DNA of 64,000 bases from NCBI RefSeq assembly GCF_000721175.1, contig NZ_JOEZ01000006.1, forward strand, positions 62,001-126,000, given 5' to 3'. The position numbers were made by a program, and so were the translations under genes. The notes beneath the pieces were generated by a model. That model searched no databases and was not told the DNA's origin. It saw nothing but the letters and a program-made list of their open reading frames with translations. How positions within the stretch are numbered: the stretch's first letter is position 1; the number at the start of each line of letters is the position of its first letter. This document shows positions 1 to 9,495 of the stretch, piece after piece. The stretch is from Streptomyces anulatus. GTDB lineage: Bacteria > Actinomycetota > Actinomycetes > Streptomycetales > Streptomycetaceae.

Positions 1-1
1 C

Positions 2-1156
2 AACTACCACCCGTTGCCGGTCGTCGTGGCCACGGCGGACGGCGCCTGGATGACCGATGTCGAGGGCCGTCGGTATCTGGACCTGCTGGCCGGATACTCG
101 GCGCTCAATTTCGGCCACGGCAACCGTCGGCTCATCGACGCGGCCAAGGCTCAGCTGGAACGGGTGACGCTGACCTCCCGGGCCTTCCACCACGACCGGT
201 TCGCCGACTTCTGTACGGAGCTGGCGGCGCTGTGCGGCATGGAGACGGTGCTGCCGATGAACACCGGGGCGGAGGCCGTGGAGACCGCGGTGAAGACGGC
301 CCGCAAGTGGGGCTACCGGGTCAAGGGCGTACCGGACGGCATGGCGAAGATCATCGTGGCCTCGGACAACTTCCACGGCCGCACGACGACGATCATCAGC
401 TTCTCCACCGACCCGGAGGCGCGGGCCGACTTCGGCCCGTACACCCCGGGGTTCGAGATCGTCCCGTACGGGGATCTCACCGCGATGCGGGAGGCGATGA
501 CGGAGAACACCGTGGCGGTGCTGATCGAGCCGATCCAGGGCGAGGCCGGCGTACTGGTGCCGCCGGCCGGCTATCTGCCCGGGGTGCGGGAGCTGACCCG
601 CGAGCGGAACGTGCTGTTCGTCGCGGACGAGATCCAGTCGGGCCTCGGCCGGACCGGGAAGACGTTCGCGCTGGACCACGAGGGTGTGGTGCCGGACATG
701 TACGTGCTCGGCAAGGCGCTGGGCGGCGGGGTGGTGCCCGTCTCCGCGGTCGTCTCGTCGGCGGACGTGCTCGGCGTGCTCCGGCCCGGCGAGCACGGCT
801 CCACCTTCGGCGGGAATCCGCTGGCCTGCGCGGTGGCGCTGGAGGTGATCGCGATGCTGCGGACCGGCGAGTACCAGCAGCGGGCGGCCGAGCTGGGCGA
901 CCATCTGCACCGGGAGCTGGGCCTGTTGACGGGCGGCGGCGCGGTGGAGGCGGTGCGCGGCCGGGGTCTGTGGGCCGGCGTGGACATCGCTCCGGCGCTG
1001 GGCACCGGCCGGGAGATCTCCGAGAAGCTGATGGAGCGGGGGGTGCTGGTGAAGGACACCCACGGCTCGACGATCCGGATCGCCCCGCCGCTGGTGATCA
1101 GCAAGGAGGACCTGGACTGGGGCCTGGACCGGCTGCGGGCGGTGCTGAGCGCCTGA
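2..1156 (+). CDS. rocD: Ornithine--oxo-acid transaminase (5' end outside window)
   Basis: PLP-dependent class III aminotransferase that moves the delta-amino group of ornithine to 2-oxoglutarate, giving glutamate semialdehyde for arginine/ornithine breakdown in the cytosol. The reading frame is open from base 2 with in-family sequence (NYHPLPVVV), so the true start lies upstream of the window. Visible landmarks are the glycine-rich region MNTGAEAVETAVK, the NFHGRTTT segment, the aspartate region VADEIQSGLGRTG, the PLP-binding lysine in VLGKALGGG and the GSTFGGNPLAC loop, all in the normal order. About 385 residues are present, so only a short N-terminus is missing. The TGA stop is the last thing before an inverted-repeat element that starts at the next base. 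Confidence 0.93.
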   Translation, partial: NYHPLPVVVATADGAWMTDVEGRRYLDLLAGYSALNFGHGNRRLIDAAKAQLERVTLTSRAFHHDRFADFCTELAALCGMETVLPMNTGAEAVETAVKTARKWGYRVKGVPDGMAKIIVASDNFHGRTTTIISFSTDPEARADFGPYTPGFEIVPYGDLTAMREAMTENTVAVLIEPIQGEAGVLVPPAGYLPGVRELTRERNVLFVADEIQSGLGRTGKTFALDHEGVVPDMYVLGKALGGGVVPVSAVVSSADVLGVLRPGEHGSTFGGNPLACAVALEVIAMLRTGEYQQRAAELGDHLHRELGLLTGGGAVEAVRGRGLWAGVDIAPALGTGREISEKLMERGVLVKDTHGSTIRIAPPLVISKEDLDWGLDRLRAVLSA

Positions 1157-1319
1157 GAGCCTGTCGGGTGGCCTTCGGCCGGAAAGCGGACGCGGTCCGG
1201 TGCGTGCGGTTCCAGGGCGCCGAGAGGTCCTCGTAGCGGAGCTGCCAGGGCGTTTCGGCAACGCCGGAAGCGTGGCGTCCAGGGCGTGGCCACCCGGTCA
1301 GAGGCCACCCGACAGGCTC
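1157..1319. repeat. Stop-codon-abutting inverted-repeat element, copy 1 (163 bp)
   Basis: The ends are inverted repeats: GAGCCTGTCGGGTGGCC on the left and its complement ending CACCCGACAGGCTC on the right. The left end begins immediately after the rocD stop codon. The interior matches copy 3 at 63611-63777 in the same orientation over nearly its whole length, with substitutions. It separates rocD from the convergent ATP-grasp gene. There is no open reading frame and no transposase. It could be a non-autonomous mobile element or a structured 3'-end RNA. Confidence 0.8.
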
Positions 1320-1346
1320 TGAGCCGGCCCCGTACGGCCCCGGATC

Positions 1347-2534
1347 TCAGAGGATGACGTGGGGCAGGAAGCGGGCGTACTCGTCCGTGACCGGCCCCGC
1401 CGACTCCCGGATGCCGAGCCCCGCCGCCTCGTCCTCGACGGTCCACGCGCCGAGCACCACCCGGTTGCCGTCGATGTCGGGCAGCGGGGCCAGCTCCTGG
1501 TAGCAGCACGGCTCGTCGCGCGTCACGGGCGGCGAGCCGGGACCGTGCAGGTCGACCCCGGCGCCCTCGCGGCCGAGCAGCGGCTTGGACACGTACCCCG
1601 CCCCGCCGGGCCCGGCCAGCTCGCGTGGGCCGTCGAGGTAGGCGGGCAGCAGGTTCGGATGGCCCGGGTACAGCTCCCAGAGGATCGCCAGCAGCGCCTT
1701 GTTGGAGAGCAGCATCTTCCAGGCGGGCTCGATCCAGCAGGTGGTGCCGGAGCCGCCGCCGTTGTCGAGGGTGTCCAGCACCTGCGGGCCGAAGCGGTCC
1801 GTGACCAGCCATTCCCAGGGGTAGAGCTTGAAGCAGCTGCGGATGAACCGCAGCCGGTGGTCGACGAACCGGCCGGACAGCCGGTCCCAGCCGATCTCCT
1901 CGACGGACAGCGCCTCGGTGTCGAGTCCGGCCTGCTGGGCGGTCTCGCGGAGGTACGCGACCGTCATCAGGTCCTCGCCCAGCTCGTCGCCGTCGGAGTG
2001 GACGAAGTGCAGCGGACCGGGCGGCAGCAGGGGTACCTGCCGCTTCCAGGCGTCGACCAGCCGCTCGTGCAGGGAGTTCCACTGGTCGGCCCCGGGGAAC
2101 CGGTCCTCCATCCAGAACCACTGCGCGCTCGCCGCCTCCACCAACGAGGTCGGGGTGTCGGCGTTGTACTCCAGCATCTTCGCCGGGCCGCTCCCGTCGT
2201 AGCGCAGGTCGAACCGCCCGTACACGGAGGGCAGTTCCTCGCGTCGGCGCCAGGACTCGGCGACCAGTGCGGTCAGTCGCGGATCGGTGATGCCGAGGTC
2301 CGCGAAGCGGTCCCGCTCGACGATGTGCGCGGCGGCGGCCAGGCACATCGTGTGCAGTTCCCCGACGGTCTCCTCCAGCGCCTCGACCTCGGGCAGCGAG
2401 AAGACGTAGTAGGCGCTCTCGTCCCAGTACGGACGCAGCGAGTCGTCCGGGTAGCGGGTGAGCGGGTAGACGACGCCCTGCGACTCGACGGTCTCCTGCC
2501 AGCCGGGGCGCGGCTCGATTCGGCGGCGCTCCAC
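1347..2534 (-). CDS. Glutathionylspermidine synthase-like ATP-grasp protein (YgiC family)
   Basis: ATP-grasp ligase of the glutathionylspermidine synthase C-terminal domain family. The Streptomyces substrate is unknown, since neither glutathione nor trypanothione is expected here. Seen: RFDLRYDGSGPAKMLEYNADTP (first half, typical acidic ATP-grasp strand), FVHSDGD, WKMLLSNKALLAILWELYPGHPNLLPAY, KPLLGREGAGV and a C-terminal VLGAWTVEDEAAGLGIRE. The 395-aa length is close to the usual 380-400 for YgiC. A GTG start at 2534 is chosen because it lies five bases after the stop of the lipoprotein gene and begins VERRRIEPRPGW; the longer open frame has low-complexity sequence that is the shadow of that gene. 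Likely translationally coupled to the lipoprotein. Confidence 0.85.
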   Translation of the reverse strand: MERRRIEPRPGWQETVESQGVVYPLTRYPDDSLRPYWDESAYYVFSLPEVEALEETVGELHTMCLAAAAHIVERDRFADLGITDPRLTALVAESWRRREELPSVYGRFDLRYDGSGPAKMLEYNADTPTSLVEAASAQWFWMEDRFPGADQWNSLHERLVDAWKRQVPLLPPGPLHFVHSDGDELGEDLMTVAYLRETAQQAGLDTEALSVEEIGWDRLSGRFVDHRLRFIRSCFKLYPWEWLVTDRFGPQVLDTLDNGGGSGTTCWIEPAWKMLLSNKALLAILWELYPGHPNLLPAYLDGPRELAGPGGAGYVSKPLLGREGAGVDLHGPGSPPVTRDEPCCYQELAPLPDIDGNRVVLGAWTVEDEAAGLGIRESAGPVTDEYARFLPHVIL

Positions 2535-2539
2535 GGCGG

Positions 2540-2812
2540 TCAGCCGCCGCCGGAGCCGGAGCAGCCGAAGCCGCCGCGGTCGACCGCCGACTTGTCGAAG
2601 CTGCCGCCCTGCACCTTGCCGTTGTCGCTCTTGCCGCCGTAGTAGTACGAACCGTTCCCGCCGCTGCGGCACTCGGAGCTCGGCAGGGTCTTCTGCGTCG
2701 TCCGGTCGGCGCAGCGCCGGTCCGGCTCCGAGCCGCAGGACGTGATCGTCAGGGCGAGCAGCCCCATGCCGCCGAGCACGACCGTGCTCGACCTCAGCCT
2801 TCGTGTGGCCAT
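2540..2812 (-). CDS. Small Gly/Ser-rich lipoprotein, YgiB-like partner
   Basis: A 90-residue exported lipoprotein: basic start MATRRLR, hydrophobic stretch, then lipobox ITSC with the lipidated cysteine near residue 26. The mature part has further cysteines and ends DRGGFGCSGSGGG. E. coli pairs a lipoprotein (YgiB, DUF1190) with the ATP-grasp protein YgiC, and, as I recall it, YgiB carries an RGGFG motif near its C-terminus. The same RGGFG motif and the same gene order here suggest this is a shortened YgiB equivalent. The function is unknown. It is the first gene of a two-gene operon with the ATP-grasp gene five bases downstream. Confidence 0.78.
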   Translation of the reverse strand: MATRRLRSSTVVLGGMGLLALTITSCGSEPDRRCADRTTQKTLPSSECRSGGNGSYYYGGKSDNGKVQGGSFDKSAVDRGGFGCSGSGGG

Positions 2813-2916
2813 GTCCGGTTCTCCCCCGTGGTACGCGATCGGATCCGGCGTCCCTTTTCCGCCACCGGACCTCTTGTCAGATTAGTTGGAGGGGTCGCTT
2901 GTTCGAAACCTGGCCC

Positions 2917-4317
2917 TCACGGCAACACCCGGCACAGGGCGTCCAGCGCGCCCGCCCAGGCGCTCTCGGACGGCGAGCCGTAGCCGATCACCAGGGCGTC
3001 GCGGGCGTCCGGGGCGTCCGGGTGGCGGTAGCGCCCGAGGCCCTCCAGCGCCAGGCCCTGGAACGCCGCCGCCTGGATCACCGAACGCTCGGCGCCCGCG
3101 GGGAGTTCGAGGACCGCGTGCAGCCCGGCCGCGATCCCGCTGACCTCGATGCCCGGCGCGCGCTCCGCGAGCGCGGCGACGAGCTGGTCGCGACGTCGGC
3201 GGTAGCGCAGCCGCATGGAGCGCACATGCCGGTCGTACGCCCCGGAGGCGATGAACTCCGCGAGCGTCAGCTGGTCGGGCGAACCGGACATCCAGTCGGA
3301 CACGCCCTTCGCCGCCACCACCTCCCCCACCAGGCTCCGGGGCAGCACCATCCAGCCCAGGCGCAGCGCGGGGGCCAGCGACTTGCTCGCGGTGCCGAGA
3401 TGGACGACCCGCTCCGGATCGAGGCCCTGGAGCGCGCCCACCGGCTGCCGGTCGTACCGGAACTCCCCGTCGTAGTCGTCCTCCAGGATCAGCCCGCCGG
3501 CGGACCGGGCCCAGTCGACGGCGGCGGCCCGCCGGTCCGGGTGCAGCGGTACCCCGGTGGGGAACTGGTGCGCCGGGGTCAGCAGGACCGCTCCCGGGCC
3601 GCGCATCGCGGCCAGCTCACCGGTCCGGGACCCGTGTTCGTCCAGCGGCAGGCACGGGGTGCGCAGCCCGGCCTCGGTGAGGAGGTTCGTGTGGAGGTCG
3701 AGGCCGTACGACTCGACGGCGACCTCCCGGACCCGGCGCCGGCGCAGTACCCGGCCCAGCAGCGTCAGCCCGTGCGCGAAGCCGGAGCAGATCACGATGC
3801 GCTCCGGGGCGGCGTGCACCCCGCGGGCCCGCGCCAGGTACTCGGCCAGCACCGTGCGCAGTTCGACGCGGCCCTGCGGATCGCCGTAGCCGAAGGCCTC
3901 GTCGGGCGCGGCGGTGAGCGCCTTGCGGGCGGCCTTGATCCAGGCGGTGCGCGGAAAGGCGGACAGGTCCGGCGAGCCGGGCTTCAGGTTGTACCCGGCC
4001 CCGGACCGCGCCGGCCGGGAGTGGGCCGCCGCCGGGTCCGTCCGGCGCGGCGCCGACCGCTGGGCGACCCTGGTCCCCGAGCCCTGCCGGGCGGTGAGCC
4101 AGCCCTCGGCGACCAGTTCGGCGTAGGCGTCGGCGACCGTGTTGCGGGCGACGCCCAGGTCGGCGGCGAGCACCCGGGAGGACGGCAGCCGGGTGCCGGG
4201 CGTCAGCCGGCCGGTGCGCACGGCCTGCCGCAGCGCCTCCATCAACCCGCTGCGCAGCCCTTCGCCGACCGGCTCCAGATGCAGGTCCGCGCCGAAAGTG
4301 GCCCAGGAATCCTTCAT
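2917..4317 (-). CDS. MocR/PdxR-type regulator (GntR HTH fused to aminotransferase fold)
   Basis: 466 residues. The N-terminal winged helix (about 12-80, with GLRSGLMEALRQAVRTGRL and LAADLGVARNTVADAYAEL) is GntR type. The rest is a class I aminotransferase-like domain with the substrate and PLP signatures LEDDYDGEFRYDR and TASKSLAPALRLGW, where the SK lysine would bind PLP. MocR proteins usually sense PLP or an amino compound and control a neighbour. Here the neighbour is the divergent AhpD-like gene 47 bp away. The start has no Shine-Dalgarno but a good -10 box (TATGGT on this strand, 4326-4331) sits about eight bases before the ATG, so a nearly leaderless mRNA is likely. Confidence 0.92.
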   Translation of the reverse strand: MKDSWATFGADLHLEPVGEGLRSGLMEALRQAVRTGRLTPGTRLPSSRVLAADLGVARNTVADAYAELVAEGWLTARQGSGTRVAQRSAPRRTDPAAAHSRPARSGAGYNLKPGSPDLSAFPRTAWIKAARKALTAAPDEAFGYGDPQGRVELRTVLAEYLARARGVHAAPERIVICSGFAHGLTLLGRVLRRRRVREVAVESYGLDLHTNLLTEAGLRTPCLPLDEHGSRTGELAAMRGPGAVLLTPAHQFPTGVPLHPDRRAAAVDWARSAGGLILEDDYDGEFRYDRQPVGALQGLDPERVVHLGTASKSLAPALRLGWMVLPRSLVGEVVAAKGVSDWMSGSPDQLTLAEFIASGAYDRHVRSMRLRYRRRRDQLVAALAERAPGIEVSGIAAGLHAVLELPAGAERSVIQAAAFQGLALEGLGRYRHPDAPDARDALVIGYGSPSESAWAGALDALCRVLP

Positions 4318-4364
4318 GCCGATGGACCATACCGGGGCGCCATCCGGGCCGTAGCGTCGTCCTC
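4318..4364. promoter_or_regulatory. 47-bp divergent promoter region, MocR / AhpD-like
   Basis: This short gap must hold both promoters. On the minus strand TATGGT (4326-4331) and on the plus strand TAGCGT (4352-4357) both resemble -10 boxes, and each would start transcription within one or two bases of the respective ATG. Neither gene shows a Shine-Dalgarno sequence. This fits two leaderless transcripts with a shared MocR operator. Confidence 0.45.
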
Positions 4365-4880
4365 ATGACCACGACGCACGAGCACCACCACGCCCCCACC
4401 GGCCTCGCCCCCGAGCACCCGGCCCGGATCTCCGTCTCCCAGCTCCTCCCGGACGTCTACAAGGCGATGATCCGGCTCGACATCGCCGCCCGTAAGGGCC
4501 TGGACCCGGTCCTGGTGGAGCTGGTGAAGATCCGGGCCTCGCAGCTGAACCGGTGCGCGTTCTGCCTGGACATGCACAGCAAGGACGCGCTCGCGGCCGG
4601 CGAGTCCGTCGAGCGGATCGTCCAGCTCGGCGCCTGGGAGGAGTCGCAGCACTTCTACACCGGGAAGGAGCTGGCGGCGCTCGCCCTGACCGACGCGGTC
4701 ACCGTACTGACCGACGGCTTCGTCCCGGACGAGGTGTACGCGAAGGCCGCCGAGCACTTCGAGGAGACCGAACTGGCCCAGCTGATCGCTGCCATCACGG
4801 TGATCAACGCCTGGAACCGCTTCGGCGTCACCGGCCGCCTGGTCCCGGGCCACTACACGCCCGGCGACCACAAGAGCTGA
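4365..4880 (+). CDS. Carboxymuconolactone decarboxylase / AhpD-like protein
   Basis: 171-residue member of the CMD/AhpD family. The peroxidase-type active site is visible as RCAFCLDMHSKDA (CxxC followed by a histidine four residues on), which is the AhpD redox signature, so an alkylhydroperoxidase or thiol-redox role is more likely than lactone decarboxylation. The N-terminus carries several histidines (HEHHHAP). A C-terminal NAWNRFGVTGRL motif is typical of the YciW/AhpD-like group found next to MocR regulators. It is transcribed divergently from the MocR gene, which probably controls it. Confidence 0.88.
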   Translation: MTTTHEHHHAPTGLAPEHPARISVSQLLPDVYKAMIRLDIAARKGLDPVLVELVKIRASQLNRCAFCLDMHSKDALAAGESVERIVQLGAWEESQHFYTGKELAALALTDAVTVLTDGFVPDEVYAKAAEHFEETELAQLIAAITVINAWNRFGVTGRLVPGHYTPGDHKS

Positions 4881-4909
4881 CCACCGGGTTCCCCCGGAGG
4901 GCATGCCGA

Positions 4910-4943
4910 AGCGCCCCCGGCAGCGTGTGCTGCCGGGGGCGCT
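4910..4943. terminator. Bidirectional terminator between AhpD-like gene and mdh
   Basis: Perfect 15-bp stem AGCGCCCCCGGCAGC with a GTGT loop, located between two convergent genes. No U-tract follows, as is usual for Streptomyces. Confidence 0.8.
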
Positions 4944-4978
4944 CGACGTACCGCGGGTGCGGGCCGGATCAGGCCGGG

Positions 4979-5980
<1,002 letters not shown>

Positions 5981-6202
5981 TTAGACAGCTGGCGGTGGGG
6001 GTCCCGGCCCCTGGTGCCGGACCCTGGTGCTGGACGCCTCTTCCCCGCCCCGACGAATCTTGACGTGAAGAGATATCCAGCGGTCAGGCTATCGGACCCG
6101 GCCGGGCCGGGCCGCCCGCCCCCCTGTGGCACCGCACACAACCGGTCACGCACAGCACGCACGGGTGACACAGGCCCCGGGCAGGGCCGGTCCGGGGCCC
6201 TG

Positions 6203-7423
6203 TCACTCGCCCGGGTCCGTGCACCCCTTCGTGCCGGAGGTGAGCGTCGCGCACGCCTTCGCGTCGGACGCCTTCTTCACCGCGACCATCGGGGTGTACG
6301 CGTCGGTGTCCCCCATGACCTCGCCGTCCTGCCCGCCGGCGCCCGCGGTGATCCGCACGGTGTCGCCGAGGGCGGCCTCGGTGAGCCGGGCCCAGGCGGC
6401 GGAGCAGACCTCGCTGTAGCGGACCTCCAGCTTGCTGCCGCCGACCACGGCGCTGGCGACCGTACGGGCGAACTCGCCGCCGCAGCCCATCGCCTCGGGG
6501 TCCTGCCCGGCGCAGTCGGCGCCGCTGCACTCGACGCCCACGGGCAGCTCCGGGGCGGCTGTGGTGGATGCCGCCGACGGGGGCGGGGTGGCCTTGGCGG
6601 CCTCGTCGCCGCCCGGTGCGAGTAGCACCGCGCCGACCACGACGATCAGTGCGCCGACGGCTCCTACGGCGAGCATGACGCCCTTCCCGCGGCCGCCGGG
6701 AGTCCTGCCCCCGGCGTTCCGGCCCGCCCGCCGCCCGCCCTGCGACGGCTGGGGAGCCCCCGGTGCGCCGCCGCGCTGGTGGGGTACGGACGGCGGGCGC
6801 GTCGCGTCATGGCCGCCGGTCCCGTAGGCGTCGGTCCCGTAGGCGTCGGTCCCGTAGCCGCCCGGTCCCTGGCCGTCGTTCCCGTGGCCGCCCGGGCCCT
6901 GGGCGTACGCCCCGTGGGCGGAGGCTCCACGTCCGTCGCCGGCGGCGTCACCGGGCGGGGCGTCCGCACCGGCCGGGCCCGCGGCGGTGGGGACCCGCGC
7001 GCCGGATCCGGCCGCGCTGTGCCGGCCACCGGTGGAGGGCCGGCCGGACCGGCCGCCCGCGGGAGCGTCGGGAGGCGTCGTGCCGAGCTCGCCGAGCGCG
7101 GCACGGGCCTGCGTGATGCGGATGGCCTCCATCGTCATGTCGTGGCGCATCTCGGCCCGGCTCCAGGCCCGCTCCGCCAGCTCCCACATGGTCGTGAGGT
7201 GGTGCTGCGGGGTGCCCGTCACCTCGGCGAGGGCGACGACGGCCCCGCGCGGGGCGAGCAGTCGCCCGTTGAGATACCGCTCCCAGGACGTCTTGCTGTA
7301 ACCCGTGCGGTCGGCCACCGCGTTGATGTTCAGCCCGCTGCGGTCGACGAGCCGGCGCAGCTGGCTGGCGAACTCCCGGATCTGCGGGTCGAGCTCTTCG
7401 GGCAGTGCCTTCCAACGAGGCAT
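6203..7423 (-). CDS. Membrane-anchored XRE-family HTH protein with extracellular DUF2690 domain
   Basis: 406 residues. The N-terminus (about 14-75) is an HTH of the type RTGYSKTSWERYLNGRLLAPRGAVVALAE. It is followed by a long Gly/Pro/Tyr linker containing repeats such as GTDAYGTDAYGT, one transmembrane helix (VMLAVGAVGALIVVVGAVLL) and a C-terminal DUF2690-like domain with spaced cysteines (VECSGADCAGQDPEAMGCGG). The topology puts the HTH inside and the Cys-rich domain outside, so it may transmit an envelope signal. The ATG at 7423 is chosen because GAGGGGGG precedes it and the protein begins MPRWKALPEELDP as in related regulators; the longer frame adds 24 low-quality residues. Confidence 0.85.
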   Translation of the reverse strand: MPRWKALPEELDPQIREFASQLRRLVDRSGLNINAVADRTGYSKTSWERYLNGRLLAPRGAVVALAEVTGTPQHHLTTMWELAERAWSRAEMRHDMTMEAIRITQARAALGELGTTPPDAPAGGRSGRPSTGGRHSAAGSGARVPTAAGPAGADAPPGDAAGDGRGASAHGAYAQGPGGHGNDGQGPGGYGTDAYGTDAYGTGGHDATRPPSVPHQRGGAPGAPQPSQGGRRAGRNAGGRTPGGRGKGVMLAVGAVGALIVVVGAVLLAPGGDEAAKATPPPSAASTTAAPELPVGVECSGADCAGQDPEAMGCGGEFARTVASAVVGGSKLEVRYSEVCSAAWARLTEAALGDTVRITAGAGGQDGEVMGDTDAYTPMVAVKKASDAKACATLTSGTKGCTDPGE

Positions 7424-7918
7424 CGCGTTTCCCCCCTCATGTCCCCCGGACGTGCTTGCTGTGCCCCGCTGCGGCCGGTCCCCCGACCCGCCCATCCCCC
7501 GGTCCGTCCGCCTTCCGTCCGTTCCGGACCGTCAGCTGGACCACCCACGAGGATGCGCGGAACCAGGGTGTCAGTTCCTGACGAGGGGGCGCACGGGAGC
7601 ATTCGGGACGGGGTGCGCATCTTCACGCGCCCCGATCGCTGTTCCGGCCACTGCTCTCTGCCTGCTCCGTGCCGCTCTGTGTGCCGTGACAGTCTGCCAT
7701 CGTTGCGCGGCGATCACACCGTGCCGGAATGGTCACTTCCGTGCCACAGGACACAGTGAGCGCTTGTTCCGGCCTTCCATGTCCATGACGCTGGAGTCGG
7801 GACGGGGCAAGGTGACCCATCTCGCCGCATACCGGGTCTTCTTGCCCGGCGGCCACCCGCCGTGGTGTCCGTCCTCCCTCGGGGGTGGGGACGGGCACCA
7901 CGGTCGGACCGGACGCCG
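7424..7918. other. Intergenic region, no gene supported
   Basis: About 495 bases upstream of the DUF2690 regulator gene. Open frames exist on both strands but none has a ribosome site together with Streptomyces-like codon bias. It should contain the promoter of the HTH gene. The base composition is slightly less G/C-rich around 7600-7800. No tRNA-like or other recognised structured RNA was found. Confidence 0.5.
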
Positions 7919-7986
7919 CTAGGGCGTGTTCCGAAAGTCCCGCCTGCTCGGCGGGCGGACGGCGCTCCTTTCGAAACACGCCCTAG
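7919..7986. repeat. 68-bp palindromic element overlapping the DUF3017 stop codon
   Basis: Inverted ends CTAGGGCGTGTTCCGAAAG and CTTTCGAAACACGCCCTAG (one mismatch over 19 bp) enclose 30 bases that themselves contain an inner hairpin (CCGCC/GGCGG). The DUF3017 stop codon TAG (7983-7985 on the minus strand) lies inside the right end. It is MITE-like in size and form and may double as a terminator. Confidence 0.75.
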
Positions 7987-8588
7987 CGGATCGTGAAGCG
8001 GACCGCGTCCTCGAGGATCGGGACGTCCAGCCACGGCTCGGGCTGGGCGACCAGCGCGAGCAGCACGATCAGCGTGCCCATCAGCCCGTACGTGACGAGG
8101 TCGGTGAAGCGGGAACGTACCGCCAGCATCCCGACCGAGGGCACCACCCAGCGCAGTACGGCACCGGTGATCAGCGCGCCGCCGATCAGGATGGTGCCGA
8201 TGCGGAACGCCTGGTCGAACGGGTCCAGGGCCACGATCAGCAGGCCGAGGCCCGCCGCGCAGAGCACGGTGAGCAGCGGCCACTGCCGGGCCGTGGCGGG
8301 CGCGTCGCCGGACGCCGCCCGGCCGCCGCCCTCGGGGCGGGCGGTGTCCCGGGTGAACCGCGGGAACCGCCGGGAGCGGCGGGGGCGCCCGGCGGTCGCG
8401 GCCTTGTCCGTGGCCTTCGCGGCCCCGTCCGCGGTCTTGTCCGTGACCTCGTCAGCGGTCTTGTCCGCGGTCCCGTCCGTGGCCGGTTCGTCCGGCACGC
8501 CGGGCCCGTCCTGCCCGTCCGGTTCGCCCGGCTCGTCCGCCGCCCGGCCCGCGGGCACGGGGTCGGCCGGACTCGTACCAGCACCCAT
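7983..8588 (-). CDS. DUF3017 membrane protein
   Basis: 201 residues. The first about 125 are disordered, with a repeating acidic/Thr pattern (TADKTADEVTDKTADGA) and a basic patch. The rest has three hydrophobic segments (PLLTVLCAAGLGLLIVAL, FRIGTILIGGALITGAVLRW, LVTYGLMGTLIVLLALVA) and the closing PWLDVPILEDAVRFTIR. Small DUF3017 proteins directly follow folD in Streptomyces; here the gap after folD is 25 bases, so they are probably co-transcribed. GGAGGG precedes the ATG. Function unknown. Confidence 0.85.
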   Translation of the reverse strand: MGAGTSPADPVPAGRAADEPGEPDGQDGPGVPDEPATDGTADKTADEVTDKTADGAAKATDKAATAGRPRRSRRFPRFTRDTARPEGGGRAASGDAPATARQWPLLTVLCAAGLGLLIVALDPFDQAFRIGTILIGGALITGAVLRWVVPSVGMLAVRSRFTDLVTYGLMGTLIVLLALVAQPEPWLDVPILEDAVRFTIR

Positions 8589-8613
8589 GGGGATTCCCTC
8601 CGGATCCGGGCCG

Positions 8614-9495
8614 TCAGCCCGCGGCGTCGGCGTCGGCGGCCTCGCCTGCGGCCCGCTCGGCCGCCTCGACCACGTTGACCAGCAGCTGCGCGCGGGTCAT
8701 CGGGCCGACGCCACCGGGGTTCGGGGCGACCCAGGCGGCCACCTCGCGCACCCCCGGGTGCACATCGCCGACGATCTTGCCGTCCGCGTCCCGGCTGACG
8801 CCGACGTCGAGCACGGCCGCGCCCGGCTTCACGTCCTCGGGCTTGATCAGGTGCTGCACCCCGGCCGCGGCGACGATGATGTCGGCCTGCCGCAGGTGCG
8901 AGGAGAGGTCCCGGGTGCCGGTGTGGCACTGGGTCACCGTGGCGTTCTCCGACTTGCGGGTCAGCAGCAGCGGGATCGACCGGCCGATGGTGACACCGCG
9001 TCCGACGACCACGACGTGCGCCCCGTTGATCTCCACGCCGTGCGCGCGCAGCAGCTGGACGACGCCCTGCGGGGTGCAGGGCAGCGGGCCGGTCTCGTTG
9101 AGGACGAGACGGCCGAGGCTCATCGGGTGCAGCCCGTCGGCGTCCTTCGCCGGGTCCATCAGCTCCAGGACCCGGTTCGTGTCGATGCCCTTGGGCAGCG
9201 GCAGCTGGACGATGTAACCGGTGCACTCGGGGTTGGCGTTGAGCTCCCGGACGACGTCCTCGATCTCCTCCTGCGTGGCGGTGTCGGGAAGTTCGCGCTG
9301 GATGGAGCCGATGCCGACCTGGGCGCAGTCACGGTGCTTGCCGTTGACGTACCACCGGCTGCCCGGGTCGTCCCCGACGAGAAGGGTTCCGAGGCCGGGA
9401 GTGATCCCCTGCGCCTTGAGGGCCGCCACACGGACGGTCAGATCGGATTTGATCGCGGCAGCGGTGGCCTTGCCATCGAGAATCTGGGCAGTCAT
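8614..9495 (-). CDS. folD: Bifunctional methylenetetrahydrofolate dehydrogenase / methenyltetrahydrofolate cyclohydrolase
   Basis: Interconverts 5,10-methylene-, 5,10-methenyl- and 10-formyl-tetrahydrofolate, supplying the one-carbon donor used by PurN and PurH encoded nearby. Seen: start [16 protein letters not shown], catalytic Tyr/Lys segment [38 protein letters not shown], the NADP loop [17 protein letters not shown] and C-terminal [16 protein letters not shown]...[13 protein letters not shown]. 293 residues, full length. The ATG at 9495 gives the standard N-terminus; the longer open frame adds non-family residues. Confidence 0.96.
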   Translation of the reverse strand: MTAQILDGKATAAAIKSDLTVRVAALKAQGITPGLGTLLVGDDPGSRWYVNGKHRDCAQVGIGSIQRELPDTATQEEIEDVVRELNANPECTGYIVQLPLPKGIDTNRVLELMDPAKDADGLHPMSLGRLVLNETGPLPCTPQGVVQLLRAHGVEINGAHVVVVGRGVTIGRSIPLLLTRKSENATVTQCHTGTRDLSSHLRQADIIVAAAGVQHLIKPEDVKPGAAVLDVGVSRDADGKIVGDVHPGVREVAAWVAPNPGGVGPMTRAQLLVNVVEAAERAAGEAADADAAG

